Shown piece by piece: positions 37,068-45,148 of a stretch of 64,000 nt of DNA (within the stretch, counting starts at the first letter, position 1; every line of letters starts with the position of its first letter). The translations under genes and the position numbers were made by a program. The notes beneath the pieces are model-generated. The model was not told the origin of the DNA. It saw nothing but the letters and a program-made list of their open reading frames with translations, and did not search any database. This DNA is from Bacteroidota bacterium (GTDB lineage Bacteria; Bacteroidota; Bacteroidia; Bacteroidales; F082): positions 41,648 to 105,647 of the forward strand of contig JACNJS010000035.1 of assembly GCA_014382445.1 (NCBI GenBank), in the 5' to 3' direction.

Positions 37068-38843
37068 TTGTATTTTTACAATAAATTTAATAGAGTACTT
37101 AAATATATTATTTTTGAAAATCTCCAAAAAATAGATATTTGTTTACTAAGTTTTAAAAAATTGGCTTTCCGATCCTCAATAGTGCAAATTGGCAATGTTG
37201 CCCTTGGCGGGAAAAATCCTGTTCGTATTCAATCTATGACAACTACAAATACCATGGATACAACCGCCACGGTTGAGCAGGTTATCAGTTTGGCAGAGGC
37301 CGGGTGTGATTGTGTGAGAATTACCACCCAAAACATCAAAGAAGCTGACAATCTGAAAAATATTAAGAATGAGCTTCGAAAAGCTGGCGTGGATATACCT
37401 TTAATTGCAGATGTGCATTTCAATCCTAAAGTTGCAGAAGTTGCTGCTCATTTTGTAGAAAAAGTGCGCATAAATCCCGGTAATTATGTTGACAAGCCAG
37501 AGGCAGGTTCATCAAATAGTTTTCAGGATAATGATTATGAGGTCAATAGGATTGCTAAAAAACTAATCCCCCTGCTTAGTATTTGTAAACAATGCGGTAC
37601 AGCAATTAGAATAGGAGCAAATCATGGTTCATTATCCGGGCGCATATTATTTAAATATGGCAATACAGCCCGAGGGATGGTGGAGTCGATTATGGAGTTT
37701 GTGCAAGTTTGCCACAAAAATGATTTTCATAACCTGGTGCTATCAATCAAAGCAAGTAATGTTGTTACCATGATTGAAGCCAATATGCTACTTGTTGAAA
37801 GATTATCAGAAGCCGGTCTAAGTTATCCAATTCATCTTGGTGTAACCGAAGCAGGTTGCAATGAAGAGGGCAGAATAAAATCAGCAGCCGGAATTGGTTA
37901 TTTATTAGCACATGGAATTGGTGATACTATTCGTGTTTCTCTTACCGAAGACCCAATTGAGGAAATACCGGTTGCACTTAAGCTGGTTGAATTTTTCGGG
38001 AAACGGGAAAACGTAATAAAAGAAATTTCCCCTGAAATAATTAATTTTCCGAAAAGCAAATTTTTTGTAGTACCTCCGGTTGTTATAACATCGGGATATT
38101 CATCATTTTCTGATCTATCTGTTGAAAAACAGCATATGACCTATGTCAAACCTACAAAAACTTGTCATTCTGAACGCAGTGAAGCCCGCCTGCCGAACTG
38201 GCAGGAATCTAAAGATGTAGAAAATAAGCTCTTTAGATATCCTTCGCTACGCTCAAGGATGACAGCAGCTTGCCGGCTGGGTAGGAAAAATGAGGTTTCG
38301 CAAAATTCTAAATGTACTGTAGAACAACATATATTCAATGAAGAGTTATTTTACGTTAGTAAGTTCAATTATACTGGTTTATCATATGATGACTTAATAA
38401 TGAAAGCAGCTGTTGAAGCTACAGTTACTATTCTAAACCAGAATGTTGATGGTATTTGGATTGAAAATTCAGGTGCCACTTCGTCAGATAACCTCGCAAA
38501 GCTTGCTCTGAACATTCTTCAGGTATTAGGTTTGCGAATAACCAAAACAGAATATATTGCATGCCCTACATGTGGGCGCTCGTCAATAAATGTTATCCAA
38601 CAACTGGAAGAAGTGAAGAAGCAAACATCACATTTGCCCGGACTTAAAATTGCTGTTATGGGGTGTGCTGTAAATGGGCCGGGAGAAATGGCCGGATCTC
38701 ATTACGGTTTTGTTGGTGTAGGAAAAGGAGAGGTTCATATTTATAAGCGTAATGAAATAATACTTAAAAATGTTCCCCAGGAAATGGCGACTGATGAATT
38801 AATTAATATCATTAAAAAAAACGGTGATTGGAAGGAGAAATAG
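37068..38843 (+). CDS. ispG: 4-hydroxy-3-methylbut-2-enyl diphosphate synthase, long form with an in-frame insert
   Basis: Fe-S enzyme of the MEP isoprenoid pathway. N-terminal TIM barrel (VALGGKNPVRIQSMTTTNTMDT, ADVHFNPKVAE, KVRINPGNY), central extra domain typical of Bacteroidota/plant-type IspG, and C-terminal [4Fe-4S] domain (IACPTCGRSS, GCAVNGPGEMAG). 591 codons from TTG 37068. No ATG precedes SMTT, and homology appears to begin about residue 22, so a TTG at 37068 or another rare start is used. Residues about 365-400 (CHSERSEARLPNWQESKDVE, then NKLFRYPSLRSRMTAA) are encoded by a palindromic repeat and do not belong to the family. The reading frame survives. Confidence 0.92.
   Translation: MYFYNKFNRVLKYIIFENLQKIDICLLSFKKLAFRSSIVQIGNVALGGKNPVRIQSMTTTNTMDTTATVEQVISLAEAGCDCVRITTQNIKEADNLKNIKNELRKAGVDIPLIADVHFNPKVAEVAAHFVEKVRINPGNYVDKPEAGSSNSFQDNDYEVNRIAKKLIPLLSICKQCGTAIRIGANHGSLSGRILFKYGNTARGMVESIMEFVQVCHKNDFHNLVLSIKASNVVTMIEANMLLVERLSEAGLSYPIHLGVTEAGCNEEGRIKSAAGIGYLLAHGIGDTIRVSLTEDPIEEIPVALKLVEFFGKRENVIKEISPEIINFPKSKFFVVPPVVITSGYSSFSDLSVEKQHMTYVKPTKTCHSERSEARLPNWQESKDVENKLFRYPSLRSRMTAACRLGRKNEVSQNSKCTVEQHIFNEELFYVSKFNYTGLSYDDLIMKAAVEATVTILNQNVDGIWIENSGATSSDNLAKLALNILQVLGLRITKTEYIACPTCGRSSINVIQQLEEVKKQTSHLPGLKIAVMGCAVNGPGEMAGSHYGFVGVGKGEVHIYKRNEIILKNVPQEMATDELINIIKKNGDWKEK
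38163..38264. repeat. Palindromic repeat inserted in frame within ispG
   Basis: Left arm TGTCATTCTGAACGCAGTGA (38163-38182) and right arm (38235-38264, reverse complement TGTCATCCTTGAGCGTAGCG) belong to the same family as 3321-3396. A second palindrome, CCGCCTGCCGAACTGGCAGG (38186-38205), interrupts the left arm, and CTAAAGA/TCTTTAG form the inner stem. The whole element is translated. Confidence 0.8.
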
Positions 38844-38878
38844 TTAAATGTAATTCGAAGAACTCTGTGAGCAATCAA

Positions 38879-40396
38879 CTACCACTTAATCTCATGAATT
38901 TCAAAATTCTTCGACTCGTACTCTCTTATTGCTATCCGTTTTGATTCGGAAGCTTTTTGTATTGTCTCAAAACCGTTCTCGATAATATTAGCCTGGTCAA
39001 ATTCAACCCAATTTGGAAAATGTTCTCTAACTATCTTATTGAATTTTCGTTGCAATTCATATTGAACGGTTTGTTTTTTTACCGGGCTGAAAAATGCATG
39101 ATAATTCTTTTTCCCCTCCCCGTTTATATCACAATAACATGAAGCAAAAACATAGTAATAAATTTTTCGTGGCTTTGGTTCTACTACAACTGTGATATTC
39201 CAAATATCAGTTACTCCATCATCGCCTTCTTTAACCGTTTCAGTCCGCATGGCATCGTTTCTGTAAACTCTTGAGATGAATTCATAATTATTTGACATTC
39301 CGGAAATTACAATATCCAAATCTCCATCGTTATCATAATCACCCCAATGTCCATCACTCATGTACAATCCAATAATATTGGCATTAATATCGGTAAAAAA
39401 ACCATTCCTGTCGTTACGATAAACTTTTGAAACGGCTCCTGATTTACTTTCACCGGTAAGGAGCAGATCGAGATCACCATCATGGTCCATATCTCCCCAA
39501 TCAACAGATCCTGATCTTACGGGTATAAAATTTGGTAAGGCCTGCGAAAAAACTCCTTCCTCCAAATTAGAATATAATTTACTTTCATATCTTCCCGATT
39601 GCGTTTCACCAATTATTGCAAAATCCAGATCACCATCATTATCATAATCACCCCAAGCAATGTCTCCTAGTTTTAAGTCGGTAAATCCAATATCTACAAA
39701 ATTGAAAATACCATTGTCATTTCTGAATAACTTCGTTATAACTCTGCCCGAGCTCTCATTTCCACTAATGATAATATCCAAATCTCCATCATTATCGTAA
39801 TCAGCCCAACGACCTACACCGTAAGAAATTCCAGGTAAATCGGCATTAACATCCATAAATTTGTTGTTTCGATCGTTGCGGTAGATTTTACTGGCAGGAC
39901 CATTTTTAGTATAACCCGTAATTAGCAAATCATAATCACCATCGCGGTCATAATCGCCCCATTCTACCGAACCGTCTCGAAATCCGGGAATTGAAGTAGG
40001 GACGCGCATAAAATTAGCGGTCCTGTTATTGCTATAAAGGTATGAAACAAGATTTCCGTTGGAAGTTTCGCCAATAATGAACAGGTCTTCTACACCATCA
40101 TTATTATAATCTGCCCAGTCAAAATCACCCCTGTAAACATTAATGGCCGGTGAATGTGTCTCGGTAAACCTATCATTTCTAATATTCTTATAGAGTTTCG
40201 TGCTTATCCCGTGACGTGTGTTATTATAAAAGTCGCCGGTTACAAAAATATCAATAGCACCGTCCTGATTATAATCAATCCAGTTACTGGCACTTTCACT
40301 AACGCCTGTTAGCCCTGCCTGAATATCAGTAAAACTCTGCCCTCGTAACAACAAGCTGTGGGTAATTATCGCAATAAATAAAACTAGACGGTTCAT
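38879..40396 (-). CDS. Secreted VCBS/FG-GAP repeat protein
   Basis: 505 residues with signal peptide (LVLFIAIITHSLLLRGQ). Residues about 25-380 are seven or eight FG-GAP/VCBS blades, each with a calcium-binding loop D-x-(N/D)-x-D-G (WIDYNQDGAIDIFVTG, WADYNNDGVEDLFIIG, WGDYDRDGDYDLLITG, WADYDNDGDLDIIISG, WGDMDHDGDLDLLLTG). The last 120 residues form a separate domain (KPRKIYYYVFASCYCDINGE), not recognised. No T9SS sorting signal at the end. Likely extracellular calcium-bound propeller, binding role unknown. Confidence 0.85.
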   Translation of the reverse strand: MNRLVLFIAIITHSLLLRGQSFTDIQAGLTGVSESASNWIDYNQDGAIDIFVTGDFYNNTRHGISTKLYKNIRNDRFTETHSPAINVYRGDFDWADYNNDGVEDLFIIGETSNGNLVSYLYSNNRTANFMRVPTSIPGFRDGSVEWGDYDRDGDYDLLITGYTKNGPASKIYRNDRNNKFMDVNADLPGISYGVGRWADYDNDGDLDIIISGNESSGRVITKLFRNDNGIFNFVDIGFTDLKLGDIAWGDYDNDGDLDFAIIGETQSGRYESKLYSNLEEGVFSQALPNFIPVRSGSVDWGDMDHDGDLDLLLTGESKSGAVSKVYRNDRNGFFTDINANIIGLYMSDGHWGDYDNDGDLDIVISGMSNNYEFISRVYRNDAMRTETVKEGDDGVTDIWNITVVVEPKPRKIYYYVFASCYCDINGEGKKNYHAFFSPVKKQTVQYELQRKFNKIVREHFPNWVEFDQANIIENGFETIQKASESKRIAIREYESKNFEIHEIKW

Positions 40397-40553
40397 AGAA
40401 TCAAATTTTCTACAATATTATTCAATTACTTACTTAAATCAAAATAAAACTTATTTGACTTTATTCTGAACTAAAAAATTATTCATTGATTATTAAATAA
40501 CTACAAATAAAATTGTCTATTTTTCTAAATTAATTTATAATAAACATTAAAAA

Positions 40554-40973
40554 ATGGAACTGTCACATATTGAGCACGTTGGAATAGCTGTTAAAAATCT
40601 GGAGGAGGCAATTGCATACTATGAAAACACTTTGGGGCTTTCTTGTTACGCAATCGAAGATGTTGCTGATCAAAAAGTGAAAACTGCCTTTTTCAAAATA
40701 GGCCAAACCAAAATAGAACTTCTGGGAAGCACCCACCCTAATGGGCCAATTGGCAAGTTCATCGAAAAACGCGGTGAAGGAATTCATCACATTGCTTTTG
40801 CCGTAAATGATATAGAAAAATCGCTTGAAGAAGCTGATAAAAAAGGCATAAGGCTTATTGATGCAAAACCAAGGAAAGGGGCTGAAGGTCTTGATATTGC
40901 CTTTTTACATCCAAAATCTACTTTTGGAGTGCTGACGGAATTTTGTGAAGACAAAAACATATCGAGTGATTAG
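40554..40973 (+). CDS. mce: Methylmalonyl-CoA epimerase
   Basis: 139 residues. VOC-fold enzyme that racemises (2R)/(2S)-methylmalonyl-CoA on the succinate-propionate route. [17 protein letters not shown] gives the first metal His, [11 protein letters not shown] the second, and VLTEFCED the Glu. KAFFKIG-like strand ([16 protein letters not shown]) is standard. 33 bp before uridine kinase on the same strand. Mutase genes for methylmalonyl-CoA are not seen in this window; icmF is a different mutase. Confidence 0.95.
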   Translation: MELSHIEHVGIAVKNLEEAIAYYENTLGLSCYAIEDVADQKVKTAFFKIGQTKIELLGSTHPNGPIGKFIEKRGEGIHHIAFAVNDIEKSLEEADKKGIRLIDAKPRKGAEGLDIAFLHPKSTFGVLTEFCEDKNISSD

Positions 40974-41006
40974 CTAATTTTTCTAACTTTGGTCCGAAAA
41001 TAACCT

Positions 41007-41651
41007 ATGTTAATTATTGGTATCGCTGGAGGAAGCGGCTCCGGAAAAACAACCGTCGTAAATAAAATTATACGGTCTCTGCCTAAAAATACTGTGGCTT
41101 TCCTGCCTCAGGACGCGTATTATTTCGACAATGGTCATTTAAGTACCGAAGAGAAGCGAAAAATTAATTTCGACCATCCCAATTCAATTGAATTTGAACT
41201 GCTTATTGATGATATAAATAAGTTAAAATCAGGACAGACTATTAATCAACCCATATATTCGTATGTAACCTGCGCTCGTGCTAAAGAGTCGATCCCGGTT
41301 GAGCCTAAAAGAGTTGTAATTGTGGAAGGGATTCTTATTCTGGCAAACAAAAAATTACGCGATTTATTGGAGATAAAACTTTTTGTTGACACCGATAGCG
41401 ATGACAGGCTTATGCGTATCATTAGAAGAGACGTGCAGGAACGGGGACGTAATTATAATGATGCCCTTACTCACTATGAGAAATTTGTAAAACCAATGCA
41501 TCAGCAATTTATTGAGCCTACTAAACTTTACGCTGATGTAATTATTCCCCAGGGCGGGAACAATAAAGTTGCCATTGAAATGATAGCCTCAAGAATTAGA
41601 TTAAACCTTGCAGATTATAATGTACCTGATTCGAATTCTACAGTTTCGTAG
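41007..41651 (+). CDS. udk: Uridine kinase
   Basis: 214 residues. Phosphorylates uridine/cytidine in pyrimidine salvage. P-loop GIAGGSGSGKTT, QDAYYFDN (normally QDxYY), FDHPNSIEFELL substrate loop, LIDGxxx-like IVEGILILANKKL and RIIRRDVQERGR lid. The length is typical. A -7-like TAACTTTG lies just upstream (40984-40991), with the predicted start about 10 bp before the ATG. Confidence 0.95.
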   Translation: MLIIGIAGGSGSGKTTVVNKIIRSLPKNTVAFLPQDAYYFDNGHLSTEEKRKINFDHPNSIEFELLIDDINKLKSGQTINQPIYSYVTCARAKESIPVEPKRVVIVEGILILANKKLRDLLEIKLFVDTDSDDRLMRIIRRDVQERGRNYNDALTHYEKFVKPMHQQFIEPTKLYADVIIPQGGNNKVAIEMIASRIRLNLADYNVPDSNSTVS

Positions 41652-41795
41652 TATATTTCACCTGTTTTGTATCCATTTTCGTTCCTGGAAATATGCATCG
41701 TACTTTCGTGTTTTAAAAAAACGATTGATTTACATCCGATTGTGAAAAATGGCACTTTTCTTGCAGAGATATTTGCACTAATTAAAATAATATCA

Positions 41796-42116
41796 ATGCT
41801 TATAATACTAATCACAATATACATACTTATTACATTCGTGCTAACGGTTTTGGGTATTGAAAAACAAACAGAAGTGTTAAAAATATTTTTTATAAGCTTG
41901 TTATTAACTCCTCTTGCAGGGTTGATTTACTTATATGGAAAGAAAAACAATTCTACTCCAATAAGCTATTATCATTGCCATGAATGTAATTACATCTATC
42001 CCATTAAGATGACTGATTGCCCCATTTGCATGGAGAAAGGTATAAAAGTGAAGCTAAAAAAATATCAAAGACCATACACGATTGCAGAAAAAATCGGTAT
42101 TCTTAATGTGGCATAG
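41796..42116 (+). CDS. Small membrane protein with C-terminal zinc ribbon
   Basis: 106 residues from the ATG at 41796; the frame extends upstream only to a TTG and overlaps nothing useful. Two membrane helices (LIILITIYILITFVLTVLGI and ILKIFFISLLLTPLAGLIYL-like region) then a cytosolic CxxC...CxxC zinc ribbon (YHCHECNYIYPIKMTDCPICMEKG). Unknown family; ribbons of this kind on membrane anchors are often adaptor proteins. Lies 144 bp after udk. Confidence 0.65.
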   Translation: MLIILITIYILITFVLTVLGIEKQTEVLKIFFISLLLTPLAGLIYLYGKKNNSTPISYYHCHECNYIYPIKMTDCPICMEKGIKVKLKKYQRPYTIAEKIGILNVA

Positions 42117-42411
42117 AATGCCCTTTGCACGTTTTTAGATCTTACCATCCTTTATTGGTCTCATTCTATAGTTAAAACCCTGCCTTTGCCGGCAGGTTGG
42201 TATGCACTTTTAGTGCAAGACTTTCAGTTTCTTTAAATTTCATTGTTTCAAGTCGGAAGTCAGGAGTTTGAAGCTTAAGTAACAACTTCTGACTTCTAAC
42301 TTCTGGCTTCCGTCCATGATTAGGTAATCTCAAAACGAATTTCATGCGTGCAATAAACCTATGGTACTTTTAGTCCATAGTGGTTTACTTAATCCAACAT
42401 TATTTTAATAA
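42117..42411. other. Non-coding region with inverted arrays upstream of the tryptophanase promoter
   Basis: Part of a 491-bp gap. Holds a CCTGCC-tttgcc-GGCAGG hairpin (42179-42196), then a degenerate inverted array of CGGAAG/ACTTCTG words (42254-42312, CGGAAGTCAGGAGTTTGAAG against CTTCTGACTTCTAACTTCTG and CTTCCG), then an AAACCTATGG.../...CCATAGTGGTTT hairpin (42355-42386). No ORF with coding character. Confidence 0.65.
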
Positions 42412-42442
42412 TTTGAGAATTTTGTAAATTTTACTATTTTTG
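42412..42442 (+). promoter_or_regulatory. Consensus Bacteroidota promoter of the tryptophanase gene
   Basis: TTTG (42412-42415), exactly 19 bp, then TATTTTTG (42435-42442), a full match to TTTG-N19-TAnnTTTG. The predicted start near 42450 leaves a leader of about 158 nt before the tnaA ATG, long for this phylum and enough for a regulatory element. Confidence 0.65.
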
Positions 42443-42460
42443 AAGCACAAAAAAAGTGAG

Positions 42461-42550
42461 ATGATCTTGTTATTGAATAATATCCAAGGCAAACTATTTA
42501 AGAACATCAAAAAAAGAGATTCTTTTTTGGAAAACCCCACCTTGCCATAA
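42461..42550 (+). CDS. Possible 29-residue leader ORF upstream of tryptophanase
   Basis: ATG at 42461, about 11 nt after the predicted transcription start; MILLLNNIQGKLFKNIKK then RDSFLENPTLP and a TAA at 42548-42550. It lies inside the long leader of tnaA. Unlike enterobacterial TnaC it has no Trp, though it ends in a Pro. It may equally be chance; only the position makes it interesting. Confidence 0.25.
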   Translation: MILLLNNIQGKLFKNIKKRDSFLENPTLP

Positions 42551-42607
42551 ATTTACTTAAGGCATTTTTTAGTTTGTTTTCCTTATAATTAATGAAAAAT
42601 CAAAGTA

Positions 42608-43984
42608 ATGAAATTACCCTTTGCGGAATCTTATAGAATAAAAATGGTGGAATCCATCCGCCGGACGACTCGTGAAGAGCGAGAAAAATGGATAGCAGAT
42701 GTAAAATATAATTTGTTTAGTCTACGAACCAGTCAGGTTTTTATAGATTTGCTAACCGATTCCGGTACCGGAGCCATGAGCGACAGGCAATGGTCGGAAA
42801 TGATGCTGGGCGACGAGGGCTATGCAGGCTCGTCCTCTTACTACAAACTTAAGGACACAATTAAAGAAATCACGGGATTTGATTATTTTCTACCAACCCA
42901 TCAGGGTCGGGCTGCCGAAAATGTGCTGTTCTCTGCTTTAGTCAAAGAAGGTGATATTGTCCCGGGCAATTCACATTTTGATACCACAAAAGCGCATATT
43001 GAATTTAGAAAGGCGCATGCAGTTGATTGTACCATAGATGAAGCTTTTGATACAACCCTTGATCATCCTTTTAAAGGAAATGTTGATGTAGAGAAGCTGG
43101 AAAATGTTCTGGAAAACAATTCAAAAGAAAAAATACCCCTGATAATAATTACCATAACATGTAACTCATCAGGAGGGCAACCTGTTTCGTTGAAAAACAT
43201 GAGAGAGGTTTCGGCGATAGCCAAAAAATATGATATACCTGTATATTGCGATTCGGCCAGATTTGCTGAAAATGCCTATTTCATAAAAATACGAGAGGAA
43301 GGTTATTCAGATGTAAGTATCCGCGACATTGTTAAAGAAATGTTTTCGTATGCCGATGGAATGACGATGAGCAGTAAAAAAGATGCTATTGTAAATATGG
43401 GCGGATTTATAGGGTTTAAATACAAGGAAATTTTTGACAAAGCCAGCGTTTATAATATACTTTTTGAGGGATTTATTACGTATGGTGGTATGTCGGGCAG
43501 AGACATGAATGCAGTCGCCCAGGGTCTGTTTGATGGTACTGAATTTGATTATCTTGAAACACGAATTAACCAGGTTGCATATTTAGGACAGCTGCTTAAA
43601 GATGCAGGCGTTCCTGTACAATATCCTTTTGGTGGCCATGCTATTTTTGTTGATGCAAAGCGGTTTTTGCCAAATATTCCCAAAGAAGAGTTTATTGCCC
43701 AAACACTTGCTGTTGAACTGTATATTGAAGGAGGAGTTAGGGGGGTAGAAATCGGAAGCATCATGGCCGATCGGGATTTTGAAACAGGACTAAACCGATA
43801 CCCCGACCTTGAGCTAATGCGCCTTGCAATACCTCGCCGGGTTTATACGAACGACCACATGAATTATGTTGCTGCATCTCTAATTAATGTGTTCGATAGA
43901 AGGAAGACTATAACAAAGGGATTCAGAATCACAAAAGAAGCTCCTATTTTAAGGCATTTCACGGTGGAGCTTGAAAGAATTTAA
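42608..43984 (+). CDS. tnaA: Tryptophanase (tryptophan indole-lyase)
   Basis: 458 residues, PLP enzyme releasing indole, pyruvate and ammonia. VFIDLLTDSGTGAMSD, DEGYAGSSSYY, PTHQGRAAE, IPVYCDSARFAENAYFIK, PLP-lysine motif MTMSSKKDAIVNMGG and the C-terminal FRITKEAPILRHFTVELE agree with TnaA. At the position separating tryptophanase from tyrosine phenol-lyase it has GVEIGS, as TnaA does, and not the phenol-lyase Arg. No permease gene follows, unlike the E. coli tna operon. A consensus promoter and a long leader precede it. Confidence 0.93.
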   Translation: MKLPFAESYRIKMVESIRRTTREEREKWIADVKYNLFSLRTSQVFIDLLTDSGTGAMSDRQWSEMMLGDEGYAGSSSYYKLKDTIKEITGFDYFLPTHQGRAAENVLFSALVKEGDIVPGNSHFDTTKAHIEFRKAHAVDCTIDEAFDTTLDHPFKGNVDVEKLENVLENNSKEKIPLIIITITCNSSGGQPVSLKNMREVSAIAKKYDIPVYCDSARFAENAYFIKIREEGYSDVSIRDIVKEMFSYADGMTMSSKKDAIVNMGGFIGFKYKEIFDKASVYNILFEGFITYGGMSGRDMNAVAQGLFDGTEFDYLETRINQVAYLGQLLKDAGVPVQYPFGGHAIFVDAKRFLPNIPKEEFIAQTLAVELYIEGGVRGVEIGSIMADRDFETGLNRYPDLELMRLAIPRRVYTNDHMNYVAASLINVFDRRKTITKGFRITKEAPILRHFTVELERI

Positions 43985-44028
43985 TACGATGAGCTGGTTT
44001 TTAACTTCAGTCCTCAAACATCTGGATT

Positions 44029-44487
44029 ATGAATACTGATAAAAAACAAAAAAGATACCAAAGGTTGTACACTCAGATAAGAGAACTTATTGAGAAAAGC
44101 AGCAATAACCCATTATCAAACATGGCAACTATCGCTGCTGTATTGCACCATAAAATGGAATATTTTTTCTGGACAGGTTTTTATTTGTTACAGGATGGAA
44201 AACTACAGGTTGGACCTTATCAGGGATCATTAGCGTGTATAAATCTTGCCATCAATACTGGAGTTTGCTGGTCGGCTATTAACCAAAAGAATATTGTTGT
44301 TGTGGATGATGTAAGGGAATTTCCCGGACATATTGCCTGCGACTCACGTTCATTATCTGAAATAGTTGTCCCTCTTAAAAATAGCAATAACGAAATTATT
44401 GGAGTGTTGGATGTTGATAGCACCACCTCTGGCAGCTTTGATGAAGTTGATGCGCATTGGCTGGAAAAAATAGTTAACCTGGTTTAG
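44029..44487 (+). CDS. GAF-domain free methionine-(R)-sulfoxide reductase
   Basis: 152 residues, single GAF domain. Cysteines in NTGVCWSAINQ and in the signature FPGHIACDSRSLSEIVVPL match the catalytic/resolving Cys pair of fRMsr (E. coli YebR-like); conserved DVDS strand (GVLDVDSTTSGSF) closes the domain. Reduces free Met-R-O using thioredoxin. 44 bp after tnaA. Confidence 0.9.
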   Translation: MNTDKKQKRYQRLYTQIRELIEKSSNNPLSNMATIAAVLHHKMEYFFWTGFYLLQDGKLQVGPYQGSLACINLAINTGVCWSAINQKNIVVVDDVREFPGHIACDSRSLSEIVVPLKNSNNEIIGVLDVDSTTSGSFDEVDAHWLEKIVNLV

Positions 44488-44597
44488 TATCGAATTTTGA
44501 ATAATGAATGATGAAAGGGAGTCTTTATATAAGGACTTCCGACTTATGTATTCTATTTCCTGCGTAATTATTACTTTTGCAGTTTAAATTTATTAGG

Positions 44598-45146
44598 ATG
44601 CTGACAACTATTGTTGTACTAATTATAATATTCTTATCTGTTCAAGTATTTCCAGTAACTTTAGGTATAAATGTTTCAGCTAAACTGGCCAAATCACTAT
44701 TATTTGTTATAGTTTTGACGCTAACACAGGTACTCACATATTGGCTGGGATTAAAACTTGGCAGCACATTTATGTATCTGATGGATGGGTTTAAAAGCGT
44801 AGTTGTTTTCATAGGTTTTCTGCTTATAGGTATCAGGATGCTTATGGAAACTTTTAATATTCGTAAAGGCGAAAGGACATATTCAATTAACAGTATAGGA
44901 CATGTTGCCCTTGCATCTCTCGCACAAGCAATAAATACTTTTTTAGTCGGGTTGTTATTTTATTATCTTGCTGTGGATGAGCAGTATACTTTAATAATAT
45001 TATTTGCACTAACGGTCGTGGTTTCTATTATGGGTATTGCAATGAAAACACGGAAACTAACTCTGGCTTTTGCTTCATTACTTTATGCCATTGGTGGCAT
45101 TATTATGCTCATCTCTGCAATTTATATTTCATTTTTTATTCTATAA
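44598..45146 (+). CDS. MntP-like multi-pass membrane protein
   Basis: 182 residues from ATG 44598 (the frame to 44577 starts with TTG). Six hydrophobic helices in two repeats. VTLTQVLTYWLGLKLG and GHVALASLAQAINTFLVGLLFYYL resemble the two halves of manganese efflux pump MntP, but the paired acidic residues of MntP (an Asp in the N-terminal and C-terminal repeats) are replaced by Asn/Gln, so the transport role is uncertain. A -7-like TACTTTTG lies at 44572-44579, leaving a very short leader. Confidence 0.6.
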   Translation: MLTTIVVLIIIFLSVQVFPVTLGINVSAKLAKSLLFVIVLTLTQVLTYWLGLKLGSTFMYLMDGFKSVVVFIGFLLIGIRMLMETFNIRKGERTYSINSIGHVALASLAQAINTFLVGLLFYYLAVDEQYTLIILFALTVVVSIMGIAMKTRKLTLAFASLLYAIGGIIMLISAIYISFFIL

Positions 45147-45148
45147 TT

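Noticed and set aside
41667..41795. N-terminal extension of the zinc-ribbon membrane protein
   Set aside because: It requires a TTG start and has a Cys-rich but non-homologous stretch; the ATG at 41796 begins directly at the first membrane helix.
42608..43984. Tyrosine phenol-lyase
   Set aside because: GVEIGS replaces the Arg-containing phenol-lyase segment, and the ARFAENAYF and DTTKAH blocks match tryptophanase.
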